Assembly (NCBI RefSeq): GCF_036186745.1
Contig: NZ_CP108086.1
Coordinates: 2,046,001 to 2,110,000 of the forward strand
DNA length: 64,000 nt
Direction: 5' to 3'
Source: Microbispora hainanensis
Lineage (GTDB): Bacteria > Actinomycetota > Actinomycetes > Streptosporangiales > Streptosporangiaceae
Below the pieces are notes generated by a model. That model was not told the origin of the DNA. It searched no databases and saw only the letters and a program-made list of their open reading frames with translations. The translations under genes were made by a program, and so were the position numbers. Below are positions 50,932-59,581 of this stretch, in pieces; within the stretch, counting starts at the first letter, position 1, and each line of letters opens with the position of its first letter.

Positions 50932-52470
50932 TCAGATCCAGGAACGCAGCAGCATGCGGCTCAGCCAGGCGTCGTACGGCATGGGCACGGCGGTGAGCAC
51001 GGGCGACAGCCACCAGAAGTTCACCAGCGCGAGCAGCGTGAACGCGCCCACCACCGCCGCCCCCGTGGAGCGCCGCGCGGCCGGCGCGCCCGGCGGCCCG
51101 AGGACGAGCCCGCATGCCAGCACGATCGCGAGGACCATGAACGGCACCGCCGGGAGGGCGTAGAACAGGTACATCGTGCGGTCGTCGGCCAGCGCGAAGT
51201 AGAACCACGGCAGCCATCCCGCGCCGTAGGCGAGCAGGACGGCGCCCGCCCGCCAGTCGCGGGTCGCCAGATACCACGCCGCCATCGCGACCAGCGCGAG
51301 CAGCCCGCCGTACCAGATCACCGGGGTGCCGGTCCCGAGGATCTCCTGCGAGCAGGAGGCGGCGCCGCACGTGCCGTCGGGCGACCGGTAGAAGAACGCG
51401 ACCGGCCGCAGCAGCAGCGGCCAGGTCCACGGGTCCGACTGGTAGTCGTGGTGGGTGCTCAGCCCCTGGTGGAAGCCGAACACCTGGCTCTGGTAGTCCG
51501 CCAGCGAGCGGAGCGAGTCGAAGACGAAGTAGACCCAGCCGTTCGAGGTCGCGCGGTCCCAGTTGCGGCCCCATCCCCCGGCCGAGGCGAACCACCCGGC
51601 GAACGACGCGACGTACACGGCGACCGGCACGGCGCCGAGCCAGGCGAGGCCGAGCGGCCAGTCGAGGCGGGCCGCTTGCCGGTAGGGCCGGGACAGGCCG
51701 ACGGCACGCCGTGCCCCGCAGTCCCAGACGAGCGTCATGACCGCGAACGCCACGACGAACAGCAGGCCGGTCCACTTGGTCGCCGACGCCGCGCCCAGGC
51801 ACACCCCGGCCGCCAGCCGCCAGGGCCGCGGGCCGAGCCGGGGCGGAGGCCCGTGCAGGTCGGAGGTGCGATACCACTCCGTCAGGCGGGTGCGGGCCGC
51901 GTCTCGGTCGGCGACCAGGCAGGCGAAGCCCGCGAGCACCCAGAACATGAGGAAGATGTCGAGCAGCGCGGAGCGCGACAGCACGAGGTGCAGGCCGTCG
52001 AGGGCCAGCAGCAGCCCGGCGAGGCAGCCGAGGAGGGTCGAACGGGTCATCCGGCGGGCGGTCCGCGCCAGGACCAGCACGCTGAGCGTGCCCGCGAGCG
52101 CGGCGACGAACCGCCACCCGAACGGCGTGACGCCGAAAAGCCACTCGCCCGCCCCGATGAGCCATTTGCCGAGCGGGGGGTGGGCGACGTACGCGGCACA
52201 CTCCTCGACCGTCCCGCACGCCTTGAACACGTCCGTGTCCCCGCGTACGAACGCCTGGTCGGCCCCGTCGGCGAACTGCCGCTCGACCCCGAACCTGATC
52301 AGCGAGTAGGCGTCCTTGGCGTAGTAGAGCTCGTCGAAGACGAAGGCGTGCGGAACATCGAGGCGATAGAAGCGGAGAAATCCCCCGAAAGCGGCCACGG
52401 CCAGCGGGCCGAACCACCCCCGCCCGCCCGGCATCGGCGGAACCAGCCGGGGTAAGGCGGTCAGAGGCAC
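50932..52470 (-). CDS. Dolichyl-phosphate-mannose-protein mannosyltransferase (PMT, GT39)
   Basis: A 512-residue multispan enzyme transferring mannose from polyprenyl phosphate mannose to exported proteins. RLDVPHAFVFDELYYAKDAYS holds the conserved DE catalytic motif, HPPLGKWLIGAGEWLFG is the donor-site motif, and about ten membrane spans follow, with the C-terminal WLSPVLTAVPMPYDAWLSRML as in actinobacterial Pmt. Such enzymes modify lipoproteins and are virulence factors in mycobacteria. Starts GTG 52470. Confidence 0.9.
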   Translation of the reverse strand: MPLTALPRLVPPMPGGRGWFGPLAVAAFGGFLRFYRLDVPHAFVFDELYYAKDAYSLIRFGVERQFADGADQAFVRGDTDVFKACGTVEECAAYVAHPPLGKWLIGAGEWLFGVTPFGWRFVAALAGTLSVLVLARTARRMTRSTLLGCLAGLLLALDGLHLVLSRSALLDIFLMFWVLAGFACLVADRDAARTRLTEWYRTSDLHGPPPRLGPRPWRLAAGVCLGAASATKWTGLLFVVAFAVMTLVWDCGARRAVGLSRPYRQAARLDWPLGLAWLGAVPVAVYVASFAGWFASAGGWGRNWDRATSNGWVYFVFDSLRSLADYQSQVFGFHQGLSTHHDYQSDPWTWPLLLRPVAFFYRSPDGTCGAASCSQEILGTGTPVIWYGGLLALVAMAAWYLATRDWRAGAVLLAYGAGWLPWFYFALADDRTMYLFYALPAVPFMVLAIVLACGLVLGPPGAPAARRSTGAAVVGAFTLLALVNFWWLSPVLTAVPMPYDAWLSRMLLRSWI

Positions 52471-52600
52471 GCGGTGATCCTAACCCGGCAAAACCCGAAG
52501 ATCAGGGCAAGACGGATCCGGCATGGCGGCCGCCTCGCATGATCACGCTTATCCAGGGCAGTAGCCCCGCCAAGCCACCACTCCATCAGGAGCGTCGCAG

Positions 52601-53458
52601 ATGGATTTCGATGACCGAGCGCAACTCGACGCCTCGCAGGTCGAGGACGTCGGCCGTGGAGGAGGGTTACGCGGCGGGGGTCTGGCCGTCGGCGGCGGAG
52701 CCGCCGGCATCATCGCCCTCATCCTGGCCCTGATCTTCGGCGTCAACCCCGGCGACATCACGGGCCGCGACGAGCCCACCGGCCTGCAGCCGACCAGCGA
52801 CCTGAGCGCGCAGTGCAAGACCGGCGCCGACGCCGACCAGTCGGAGAAGTGCCGGGTCGTGGGCGTCGTCAACAGCATCCAGAAATACTGGGGCGAGCAG
52901 ATCGACGGCTATTCCGGCGCGAAGACCACGCTGTTCTCCGGCGGGGTGCAGACCGGCTGCGGCGCCGCGGACTCCTCCGTCGGCCCCTTCTACTGCCCCG
53001 CCGACAAGCACGTCTATCTCGACCTTTCGTTCTTCGACGAGCTCCAGTCGCGGTTCGGGGCCAAGGGCGGCCCGTTCGCCCAGGCGTACGTGATCGCCCA
53101 CGAGTACGGCCACCACGTGCAGGACCTGCTCGGCACGATGAACCGGGCCGGCCAGGACCAGGGCGCGCAGAGCGGCTCGGTGCGGCTCGAACTCCAGGCC
53201 GACTGCTACGCCGGCGTGTGGGCCAAGAACGCCGTGGACACCGGCTTCTACGCCAAGCCGTTCACCGACGCCGACATCCAGGAGGCGCTCGACGCCGCCG
53301 CGGCGGTGGGCGACGACCACATCCAGGAGCAGATGCAGGGCAGGGTCAACCCGGACGCGTTCACCCACGGCACCTCCGCCCAGCGGCAGAAGTGGTTCAC
53401 GAACGGCTACGCGTCGGGCGACCCGGCGCGCTGCGACACCTTCTCCGGGGGCATCTGA
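52601..53458 (+). CDS. YpfJ/KPN_02809-family neutral zinc metallopeptidase
   Basis: A 285-residue membrane-anchored protein: cytoplasmic tail, one span at about 36-52, then an outer domain. VIAHEYGHHVQDLLG is an HExxH zinc site (His-Glu plus the second His), and the ELQADCYAGVW downstream supplies the third ligand, as in the KPN_02809/YpfJ group and minigluzincins. Cys pairs in the outer domain probably form disulfides. AGGAG precedes the ATG. Substrate unknown; it lies in a run of single, unlinked genes. Confidence 0.9.
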   Translation: MDFDDRAQLDASQVEDVGRGGGLRGGGLAVGGGAAGIIALILALIFGVNPGDITGRDEPTGLQPTSDLSAQCKTGADADQSEKCRVVGVVNSIQKYWGEQIDGYSGAKTTLFSGGVQTGCGAADSSVGPFYCPADKHVYLDLSFFDELQSRFGAKGGPFAQAYVIAHEYGHHVQDLLGTMNRAGQDQGAQSGSVRLELQADCYAGVWAKNAVDTGFYAKPFTDADIQEALDAAAAVGDDHIQEQMQGRVNPDAFTHGTSAQRQKWFTNGYASGDPARCDTFSGGI

Positions 53459-53502
53459 GACCGTGAAAAGGGCCTCGGGCGCGAACCTTTGCGTCGTTCT
53501 CC

Positions 53503-53508
53503 TAAACT
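53503..53508 (+). promoter_or_regulatory. Predicted -10 box for a leaderless gene
   Basis: TAAACT (53503-53508) ends seven bases before GTG 53516, so transcription would begin at the start codon. No ribosome site is present upstream of this GTG. No clear -35 box, which is common in actinobacterial leaderless promoters. Confidence 0.45.
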
Positions 53509-53515
53509 ACATACC

Positions 53516-53812
53516 GTGATCTTTAAGTTGGTCGGCGACGGACGGCCCTATCCCGAGCACGGACTGTCGTCCCGCGAGTGGGCGCAGATCCCGCCCCGGC
53601 AGGTCCGGCTCGACACTCTGATCACCACGAAAGCGGTGCTCGACCTGCACTCGTTGCTGGCCAAGGACTCGACCTTCTACGGCGACCTGTTCCCCCACGT
53701 GGTGCAGTGGAAGGGCGAGCTCTACCTGGAAGACGGCCTGCACCGCGCCCTGCGCGCCGCCCTCCACCAGCGCTCGGTGCTGCACGCCCGCGTGCTGGAG
53801 GTCCAGGACTAG
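53516..53812 (+). CDS. Conserved small actinobacterial protein, leaderless
   Basis: A 98-residue soluble protein. The conserved-looking run FPHVVQWKGELYLEDGLHRALRAALHQRSVLHARVLEV recalls the ParB/sulfiredoxin-type fold with its DGxHR motif, a nucleotide-handling loop. GTG 53516 was chosen because a -10 box sits at the right distance for a leaderless message. It lies 57 bases after the YpfJ-type peptidase and 91 before the AAA ATPase, on the same strand as both. Function unknown. Confidence 0.75.
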   Translation: MIFKLVGDGRPYPEHGLSSREWAQIPPRQVRLDTLITTKAVLDLHSLLAKDSTFYGDLFPHVVQWKGELYLEDGLHRALRAALHQRSVLHARVLEVQD

Positions 53813-53903
53813 GGCGCTTCCCGGGCGAGATCCACTGTCCGGCTGCTTCGGTAGCCTGACGGTCATTTAGTTTGACCTGCCCTCGAAAGAAGGGAGCCGG
53901 ACA

Positions 53904-55298
53904 GTGCCCGACGACGCCGGACTCCACGCCCTCCGCGAGGCGGCTCGGCTGTCTCCCGACAACCTTCCCCTGCGACGCCACCTCGCCGAGCAGCTTCTGA
54001 CCAAGGGCTACCTCGCCGAGGCCGAAACCGAGTTCCGCGCCGCCCTCGTGCTGGCGCCCCAGGACCCGGACGTCATCACCGGTCTCGCGGAGGCCTTCGT
54101 ACGGCAGAGCGCGTACGGCGCCGCGCTGTCGGTGCTGGAACCGCTCCTCGCGGATCCCGGGCACGCGCCGCGCGCCGGGCTGCTCGCCGCGAGGGCGCTG
54201 CTGGGCGAGGGCGACGTGGCCGGGGCGGCGCGCCGGTATCACGACGCGGTCGCCCGTGATCCCTCGCTGGCCGACCCCGGCCTCGCCGAGCGACTGACGC
54301 CCCAGCCCCAGCCCGTCACACCCGCCCCGCCGTACGCGCCGGAAACGCCCCTTAACCGCGCAGAGGACCCCGACGACGCCGAGGCCGAGCGCTCGGGCGT
54401 CACGTTCGCCGACGTGGCCGGCATGGAGGCGGTCAAGGAGTCGCTGCGGGTGAAGCTCCTGCTCCCCCTCCAGCAGCCCGAGCTGTTCGCCGCGTTCGGC
54501 AAGCGGGCGGGCGGCGGCGTGCTGCTGTACGGCCCTCCGGGCGCGGGCAAGACCCACCTGGCCAGGGCCGCGGCCGGCGAGCTCGGCGCGGCGTTCATCA
54601 GCGTCGGGCTGGCCGACATCCTCGACATGTACATCGGCTCCAGCGAGCGCAACCTGCGGGCCACGTTCGAGATGGCCCGCCGCCACCGGCCGTGCGTGCT
54701 CTTCTTCGACGAGGTGGACGCGCTGGCCGCGCGCCGGTCCGACATGCGGCAGGCGCACACCCGGCAGCTGGTCAACCAGTTCCTGGCCGAGCTCGACGGC
54801 GTGGAGGAGCACGCCAACGAGGGCGTCCTGGTGCTGGCGGCCACCAACGCGCCCTGGTACATCGACGCGGCCTTCCGGCGTCCCGGGCGGTTCGACCAGA
54901 TGGTGTTCGTGCCCCCGCCCGACGCCTCGGCGCGCGCCGCCATCCTGCGCATCCTGTGCCGCGACAAGCCGCTCGCCGAGATGGATTACGACGCGGTGGC
55001 GAAGGTCACGGACGGCTTCGTCGGCGCGGACCTCAAGGGCGTGGTCGACCGCGCGGTGGAGACCAAGCTGCGCCAGTCGATCAGCGCGGGCCGTCCCCTC
55101 CCGCTGACGACGAACGACCTGCTCACCGTGGCCCAGGCGACGCGGCCGACGGCCGTGAAGGAGTGGCTGGGCACCGCACGCAACTACGTGCTGCACGCCA
55201 ACGACTCCGGCGCGTGGGACGAGCTGATGCCCTGGATCGACGGCAAGACCGGCAAGACCGGCATGACGGGCATGAAGGGCATGAAGGGCAGATGGTGA
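53904..55298 (+). CDS. AAA+ ATPase with N-terminal TPR repeats
   Basis: A 464-residue protein. Three TPR-like helical repeats (about 10-135) precede an AAA+ module of the Cdc48/SpoVK type: Walker A GPPGAGKT (210-217), a pore-loop segment (DMYIGSSERN), Walker B VLFFDEVD (265-272), sensor-1 AATNAP and an Arg-finger region RRPGRFD (325-331). No protease or nuclease domain follows. The C-terminus ends in short GKTGMTGMKGMKG repeats encoded by 9-base tandem DNA repeats. Starts GTG 53904. Its end overlaps by seven bases the TPR-membrane gene downstream, a strong sign of a two-protein machine. Role unknown; unfolding or remodelling of a membrane substrate is the obvious guess. Confidence 0.9.
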   Translation: MPDDAGLHALREAARLSPDNLPLRRHLAEQLLTKGYLAEAETEFRAALVLAPQDPDVITGLAEAFVRQSAYGAALSVLEPLLADPGHAPRAGLLAARALLGEGDVAGAARRYHDAVARDPSLADPGLAERLTPQPQPVTPAPPYAPETPLNRAEDPDDAEAERSGVTFADVAGMEAVKESLRVKLLLPLQQPELFAAFGKRAGGGVLLYGPPGAGKTHLARAAAGELGAAFISVGLADILDMYIGSSERNLRATFEMARRHRPCVLFFDEVDALAARRSDMRQAHTRQLVNQFLAELDGVEEHANEGVLVLAATNAPWYIDAAFRRPGRFDQMVFVPPPDASARAAILRILCRDKPLAEMDYDAVAKVTDGFVGADLKGVVDRAVETKLRQSISAGRPLPLTTNDLLTVAQATRPTAVKEWLGTARNYVLHANDSGAWDELMPWIDGKTGKTGMTGMKGMKGRW

Positions 55299-56488
55299 CC
55301 GCCGCACCGCTGGAGCGGGCGCGGACACTGCTGGAGCTGAACCGTCCCGCGGAGGCCGAGCGGGAGCTGCGGGGCCTGCTCGCCGAGGAGCCCCAGAACG
55401 TCAGCGGGCACGCCTTCCTCGCGGTGGCGCTGGCGCGGCAGCGCAGGCCGGCCGAGGCGATCGGCGAGGCCGCGGAAGCCGTACGGCTCGCGCCGGACCA
55501 CTGGTTCCCGCACTACGTGGCCGGTCAGGCGTACTACCGTGCGGGCCTGCCCGGGGAGGCCGCCGAGGCGACACGGGCGTGCCTGGAGCTCGCCCCCGAG
55601 CATGCCCCGGCCTGGGAGCTGCTGGCCCGGGTGCACGTCGACGCCGCGCAGTGGCCGCAGGCCGCCGACGCGGCACGCCACGGGCTCGCCCTCGCACCCG
55701 AGGACGCCGACCTGGCCGGCCTGCTCGCGGTGGCCCTCACCATGCTCGGCGACGCCGCCGGAGCCAAGGAGGCCGCCGCGAGGGCCGTGGGGCTCGATCC
55801 CGAGAGCGCCCTGGCCCACCTGGCGTACGGACGGGCGCAGCTCGCCTTCGGCTCACCCGGCGAGGCCGCCCGCGCGTTCCGCGAGGTGCTCCGCCTGTCT
55901 CCGGGGTTCGACCAGGCCAGGGATCTCCTGGTGATGGCGCTCAAGCAGCGCAACCCCGTCTATCGTCTGCTCGCGCGACTGCGCGGCACGTTCTTCGGCG
56001 GATGGCGGATGCTGCTCCTGCTGCCCGTCGCGCCCCCGGTCATCGCCCTGTTCGTCCTCATCGCGCTCCTGCACTGGGCGGCCTGGGTGGCCGAGGCGGT
56101 CACCACGCTGCGCCTGGCCCGCGCCAGGGCCACCCGGCTGCTCTTCGAGGGCGCGGAGGCGCGCATGGCCCTCGTGTGCTGCTGCCTGCCTGTCGTGGGC
56201 GCGGCGCTGCTCGTCACGGGCGTGGCGACCACCCAGGAGGCGGTGGGCACGGGCGGCGCGGCGATCATGGCGCTGGTCACCCCCGTGCAGGAGGCGGCGC
56301 ACACGAGCGCGCCCCGGGGCCGGGCCCTCCTGTACGGCTGGGCGATCCTTCTGGGACTGGCCGCCGCCCTGGCGATGCTCCTGTCCTCCACCTCCGGCGC
56401 GCTGCTCACCGCCTACGCCGCGCTGGCCGGCATCTGGATCGCGGCCGGCGTACGGCGCCTGACCACCCCCCGGCCGAGCGCCCTCTGA
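55292..56488 (+). CDS. TPR protein with C-terminal membrane domain
   Basis: A 398-residue protein overlapping the AAA+ gene. TPR-type repeats fill about 1-215 (ARTLLELNRPAEAERELRGLL and similar 34-residue units), the same kind of repeats that open the ATPase. Then come about four hydrophobic segments (from about 240: GGWRMLLLLPVAPPVIALFVLIALLHW onwards), with a CCC cluster before the third. The TPR part is on the cytoplasmic side if the first span is inward, so the two proteins could bind through their TPRs. The gene ends at a hairpin. Family not recognised. Confidence 0.85.
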   Translation: MVTAAPLERARTLLELNRPAEAERELRGLLAEEPQNVSGHAFLAVALARQRRPAEAIGEAAEAVRLAPDHWFPHYVAGQAYYRAGLPGEAAEATRACLELAPEHAPAWELLARVHVDAAQWPQAADAARHGLALAPEDADLAGLLAVALTMLGDAAGAKEAAARAVGLDPESALAHLAYGRAQLAFGSPGEAARAFREVLRLSPGFDQARDLLVMALKQRNPVYRLLARLRGTFFGGWRMLLLLPVAPPVIALFVLIALLHWAAWVAEAVTTLRLARARATRLLFEGAEARMALVCCCLPVVGAALLVTGVATTQEAVGTGGAAIMALVTPVQEAAHTSAPRGRALLYGWAILLGLAAALAMLLSSTSGALLTAYAALAGIWIAAGVRRLTTPRPSAL

Positions 56489-56495
56489 ACGCACG

Positions 56496-56531
56496 AGAGC
56501 CGCCGACCTGATCACGCAGGTCAGCGGCTCT
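56496..56531. terminator. Terminator hairpin between the TPR gene and tRNA-Ser
   Basis: AGAGCCGC..GACCTG and CAGGTC..GCGGCTCT pair around a six-base loop, with one mismatch in each arm. It lies eight bases after the TPR gene stop and just before the 3' end of the convergent tRNA gene, so it can end both transcripts. Confidence 0.75.
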
Positions 56532-56538
56532 TCGGTGG

Positions 56539-56623
56539 CGGTGGAGGTGGGATTTGAACCCACGGTAGGTTGCCCTACACACGCTTTCGAGGCGTGCGCC
56601 CTCGGCCACTAGGCGACTCCACC
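56539..56623 (-). tRNA. tRNA-Ser (anticodon CGA)
   Basis: Minus strand: GGTGGAG (56623-56617) pairs with CTCCACC near 56540, with a G discriminator. The anticodon loop reads CTCGAAA with anticodon CGA for UCG; a long variable arm and the T arm GTGGGTTCAAATCCCAC complete a type II serine tRNA. CCA is not encoded. Confidence 0.95.
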
Positions 56624-56684
56624 GCGCAGCAGCTTACCGGACGAACACCACTGCGCGTGCATCCGTTTTCTTCCGCCCGCCGGA

Positions 56685-57176
56685 TCAGGCGCGGCGGTCC
56701 GAAAAGAACTCGGTCAGCACGGCCGCGCACTCGCCCGCGAGCACGCCCATGACCACCTCGGGACGGTGGTTGAGCCTGCGGTCCCGCAGCACGTCCCACA
56801 GCGATCCGGCGGCCCCGGCCTTCTCGTCCACCGCGCCGTACACGACGCGGTCCACCCGGGCGAGGACGGCGGCTCCGGCGCACATCGTGCAGGGTTCCAG
56901 GGTCACGACGAGCGTGCAGCCCGTCAGCCGCCAGTCGCCGGTCCGCGCCGCGGCCGCGCGCAGGGCGAGCACCTCGGCGTGGGCCGTGGGGTCGGCGCTC
57001 GCCTCGCGGTCGTTGCCCGCCACCGCGAGCACCTCTCCCGGCTCCCCGGAGCCGGGCCGCTGCGGGCCCAGCACGACGGCGCCGACCGGCACCTCGCCGC
57101 GCCCGCCCGCCCGTACGGCCTCCGCGAGCGCCAGCCGCATGGCGGCCTCGTACGCGCCGGGCGGCGAGGCGGTCAC
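56685..57176 (-). CDS. tadA: tRNA-adenosine(34) deaminase TadA
   Basis: A 163-residue enzyme making inosine at the wobble position of tRNA-Arg(ACG). HAEVLAL holds the catalytic His and Glu, and LEPCTMCAGA supplies the two zinc cysteines. An insertion of about 15 residues (LGPQRPGSGEPGE) lies in the beta-hairpin before the active site. GTG 57176 overlaps the stop of the upstream paralog gene as GTGA. Confidence 0.95.
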   Translation of the reverse strand: MTASPPGAYEAAMRLALAEAVRAGGRGEVPVGAVVLGPQRPGSGEPGEVLAVAGNDREASADPTAHAEVLALRAAAARTGDWRLTGCTLVVTLEPCTMCAGAAVLARVDRVVYGAVDEKAGAAGSLWDVLRDRRLNHRPEVVMGVLAGECAAVLTEFFSDRRA

Positions 57177-57655
57177 CGCAGCCGGTCGAGCTCGTCGGCG
57201 AAGCCGAGCCGTTCGGCGATGAGGGAGAGGATGTCGGCGGGCAGCACGCCCTCTTCCATGCTGAGCTCCACGAGCTCCTCCGCGCTCAGCGAGAAGTCGG
57301 CGAGCAGCTCCAGGTCGCCGACCGGGCGGATGCCGAGGTCGGGCGCGTCCTTGTCGACCACGACGCCGGCCAGCTCGGCGAAGATCTCGCCCAGGGGGTC
57401 GTTCTGCACGGCGTGCGCGTCGGAGATGAACACCCGGGGGTCGAGGTCGTCCTCATAACGGATGATCGCGAACCACTCGTCCTCGACCTCCACGCACAGC
57501 AGCGCGAGCTCCTCGCCGCTGAGCCCGAGGGCCTCCTGCAGGGCGTCGCTCAGGTCGTCGGCGATCTCGGCCTCGCCGAGATCGACCTCGGCACCGGCCC
57601 AGCGGCCGTCGATGCGGGCGAAACCGGCGGAGAAAAGGTTGGATCTGGAGGGCAT
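57173..57655 (-). CDS. tRNA adenosine deaminase-associated protein, first copy
   Basis: A 160-residue acidic protein found beside tadA in actinobacteria. Its C-terminal half (GDLELLADFSLSAEELVEL..LPADILSLIAERLGF) is clearly paralogous to that of the next gene upstream. The GTGA overlap with tadA suggests a joint role, perhaps in tRNA recognition or enzyme stability, but nothing is established. No catalytic residues are visible. Confidence 0.85.
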   Translation of the reverse strand: MPSRSNLFSAGFARIDGRWAGAEVDLGEAEIADDLSDALQEALGLSGEELALLCVEVEDEWFAIIRYEDDLDPRVFISDAHAVQNDPLGEIFAELAGVVVDKDAPDLGIRPVGDLELLADFSLSAEELVELSMEEGVLPADILSLIAERLGFADELDRLR

Positions 57656-57670
57656 TGCCGTCTCCCCAGG

Positions 57671-58159
57671 TCAGCCGATGGCGGCGTCGACGGCGCGTTC
57701 GAATGGCTGGGAGAAGCCCAGCCGCGCGGCGATGCTGGACAGGACCTCATCGGGCAGCAGATCGAGGTCGCCGGACAGCGCGCCCAGCTCCATCTCGTCG
57801 AGCCCGAGGTCGGCGAAGATGGACAGGTCCCCGGCGGGAAGGACGCTGTCGAGCTCCTCCTCCTCGGGGACGGGCACGTCGAGGTATTCGAGCACCTGCT
57901 GCGCAAGCGGCCACTCCCAGGCGGCCGTGATGTCCGAGAGGAAGACGTCCACCTGCTCGCCGAAGACCCGTAACGCCACGAAGAAGTCATCCCCTACGGC
58001 GACCATGCCAATCGTGGTTCCCATGCTGGGGGTCTGGCGGAGGGCGTGGATGAGGCCGTCCAGGTCGGAGGTCAGCGCCACCGGGAGCATCTCCGCTTCC
58101 CAGTGGTCCTCCTCGCGATAGACAACGATGGCGAAGTCAAGAGTGTCCACGTCTGTCAT
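57671..58159 (-). CDS. tRNA adenosine deaminase-associated protein, second copy
   Basis: A 162-residue paralog of the neighbouring gene, sharing the pattern P-x-GDL-x-(I/L)-x-AD...EL..LP-(D/E)-(I/V)-LS-x-IA-x-RLGF. The N-terminal half differs ([18 protein letters not shown]). ATG 58159 has a weak GGGGAAG site; the longer open frame is the shadow of the divergent upp gene. Tandem, diverged copies next to tadA suggest a heteromeric complex. Confidence 0.8.
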   Translation of the reverse strand: MTDVDTLDFAIVVYREEDHWEAEMLPVALTSDLDGLIHALRQTPSMGTTIGMVAVGDDFFVALRVFGEQVDVFLSDITAAWEWPLAQQVLEYLDVPVPEEEELDSVLPAGDLSIFADLGLDEMELGALSGDLDLLPDEVLSSIAARLGFSQPFERAVDAAIG

Positions 58160-58297
58160 CGTCTTCCCCACCGCACGGTCTTCACGCAGGCAATGGTCGC
58201 AGAATCGGAGTCGCACCGTATGGCGCTCGCTCCAAATCGTGATCAAAGACTCAGCCGGCGTCGAGGCTTTGCCCAGGAGACGGTAACTTCTGTTCCC

Positions 58298-58936
58298 ATG
58301 GAGACCCTCGTCGTCGACCACCCGCTCGTCGCACACAAGCTCACCACCCTCCGCGACGTGCGGACCGACTCGCCGACGTTCCGCCGTCTGGCCGACGAGC
58401 TGGTCACGCTGCTCGCCTACGAGGCCACCAGAGACGTCCGGGTCACCGACGTGACGGTCGACACACCGCTCGCGACCACCCATGGCGTACGGCTGGCGCG
58501 CCCCGCGCCGCTCGTGGTGCCGATCCTGCGCGCAGGGCTGGGGATGCTCGACGGGATGACCCGGCTCCTGCCGACGGCCGAGGTGGGCTTCCTCGGCATG
58601 ATCCGCGACGAGTCCACGCTGAAGGCCCAGACCTACGCCACGCGGCTGCCGGAGGACCTGTCCGGCCGGCAGTGCTACGTGCTCGACCCGATGCTCGCGA
58701 CGGGCGGCACCCTGGCCGCGGCGATCAACTTCCTGTTCGACCGCGGCGCGCGGGACGTCACCGCGATCTGCCTGCTGGCCGCGCCCGAGGGCATCGCCTA
58801 CCTGGACGAGGCGTTCCGCGGCGGCGACCGGCCGATCCGGGTGGTGACGGCCGCCCTCGACGAACGGCTCAACGAGAACGGCTACATCGTGCCCGGCCTC
58901 GGCGACGCCGGCGACCGTCTGTACGGCGTCGTCTGA
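58298..58936 (+). CDS. upp: Uracil phosphoribosyltransferase
   Basis: A 212-residue enzyme making UMP from uracil and [20 protein letters not shown] is the uracil-side motif, [14 protein letters not shown] the PRPP loop, and the C-terminal [16 protein letters not shown] closes the uracil site. ATG 58298 was chosen because [15 protein letters not shown] is the standard start. Divergent from the TadA-associated genes; pyrimidine salvage. Confidence 0.96.
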   Translation: METLVVDHPLVAHKLTTLRDVRTDSPTFRRLADELVTLLAYEATRDVRVTDVTVDTPLATTHGVRLARPAPLVVPILRAGLGMLDGMTRLLPTAEVGFLGMIRDESTLKAQTYATRLPEDLSGRQCYVLDPMLATGGTLAAAINFLFDRGARDVTAICLLAAPEGIAYLDEAFRGGDRPIRVVTAALDERLNENGYIVPGLGDAGDRLYGVV

Positions 58937-59110
58937 CCTCCCGCCACACCGATTCCCTCCGGGGTGATTCCCGGGGGGTCTGATTTCCCTTCCTTTCCAC
59001 GTGGTCCGTCCACATCCCACCTGTGGTTACACTACGCGCCCGGTAGGGTACTCAGTGTGATGACGACGTCACCTCGCGCTCTCGCGAGCGGCGCGCCACC
59101 AGGGAGAGCG

Positions 59111-59329
59111 ATGATCCAGCATCCGGCCGACGAGCCCTACGAAGAGCTCGAGGCCCTGCTCAGGGACGAGTTCGCGGAGGTGCATCCTCCCGCGACGGTG
59201 ACCCGGTGTGTTCAGGCGGCCCACCACGGCGCCATCGAGGTCACCGGACAGGCGCATCCCGCGCTGGTCGAGCGCATCGCCCGCAAGCATCTGCGGGTCC
59301 TGGCGACCGCCGCGGCGGAGCGGGGCTGA
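59111..59329 (+). CDS. Small protein with three-helix dimerisation domain
   Basis: A 72-residue acidic/helical protein (HPADEPYEELEALLRDEF..VTRCVQAAHHGAIEV..ALVERIARKHLRVLATAAAERG) matching the three-helix-bundle dimerisation pattern seen in small actinobacterial proteins near regulators. AGGGAGAG lies before ATG 59111; a longer start at 59060 (MTTSPRAL) is less likely. Function unknown. Confidence 0.65.
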   Translation: MIQHPADEPYEELEALLRDEFAEVHPPATVTRCVQAAHHGAIEVTGQAHPALVERIARKHLRVLATAAAERG

Positions 59330-59404
59330 CCGTCGTCACGATCACGAAAACCCGTTGGCGATTAGCCGCTTTACCAAACGGGGCGTCTGGGTAATGTATT
59401 GGTC

Positions 59405-59581
59405 ATGGGAGTGGTGACGGCGGTGCAGGCGAAGAAAGTCATCAAGTGGACGCTCATCGTGTCGGCGGGCTTCTACCTGCTCACAAGACCGATTGACGCG
59501 GCTCACACGGTCCATGGGGCCTTCAACGGGATCATCAACGCGGCCGACTCGATGGCGCAGTTCTTCGCAACCCTGACATGA
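59405..59581 (+). CDS. Small membrane protein paired with a PH-domain protein
   Basis: A 58-residue protein: short cytoplasmic start, one membrane span (VIKWTLIVSAGFYLLTRPI, about 13-31), then a 27-residue tail. ATG 59405 was chosen over 59399 as it gives a compact start. The stop overlaps the start of the PH-domain gene by four bases (ATGA), so the two are translated together and probably form a complex. I know no name for it. Confidence 0.75.
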   Translation: MGVVTAVQAKKVIKWTLIVSAGFYLLTRPIDAAHTVHGAFNGIINAADSMAQFFATLT

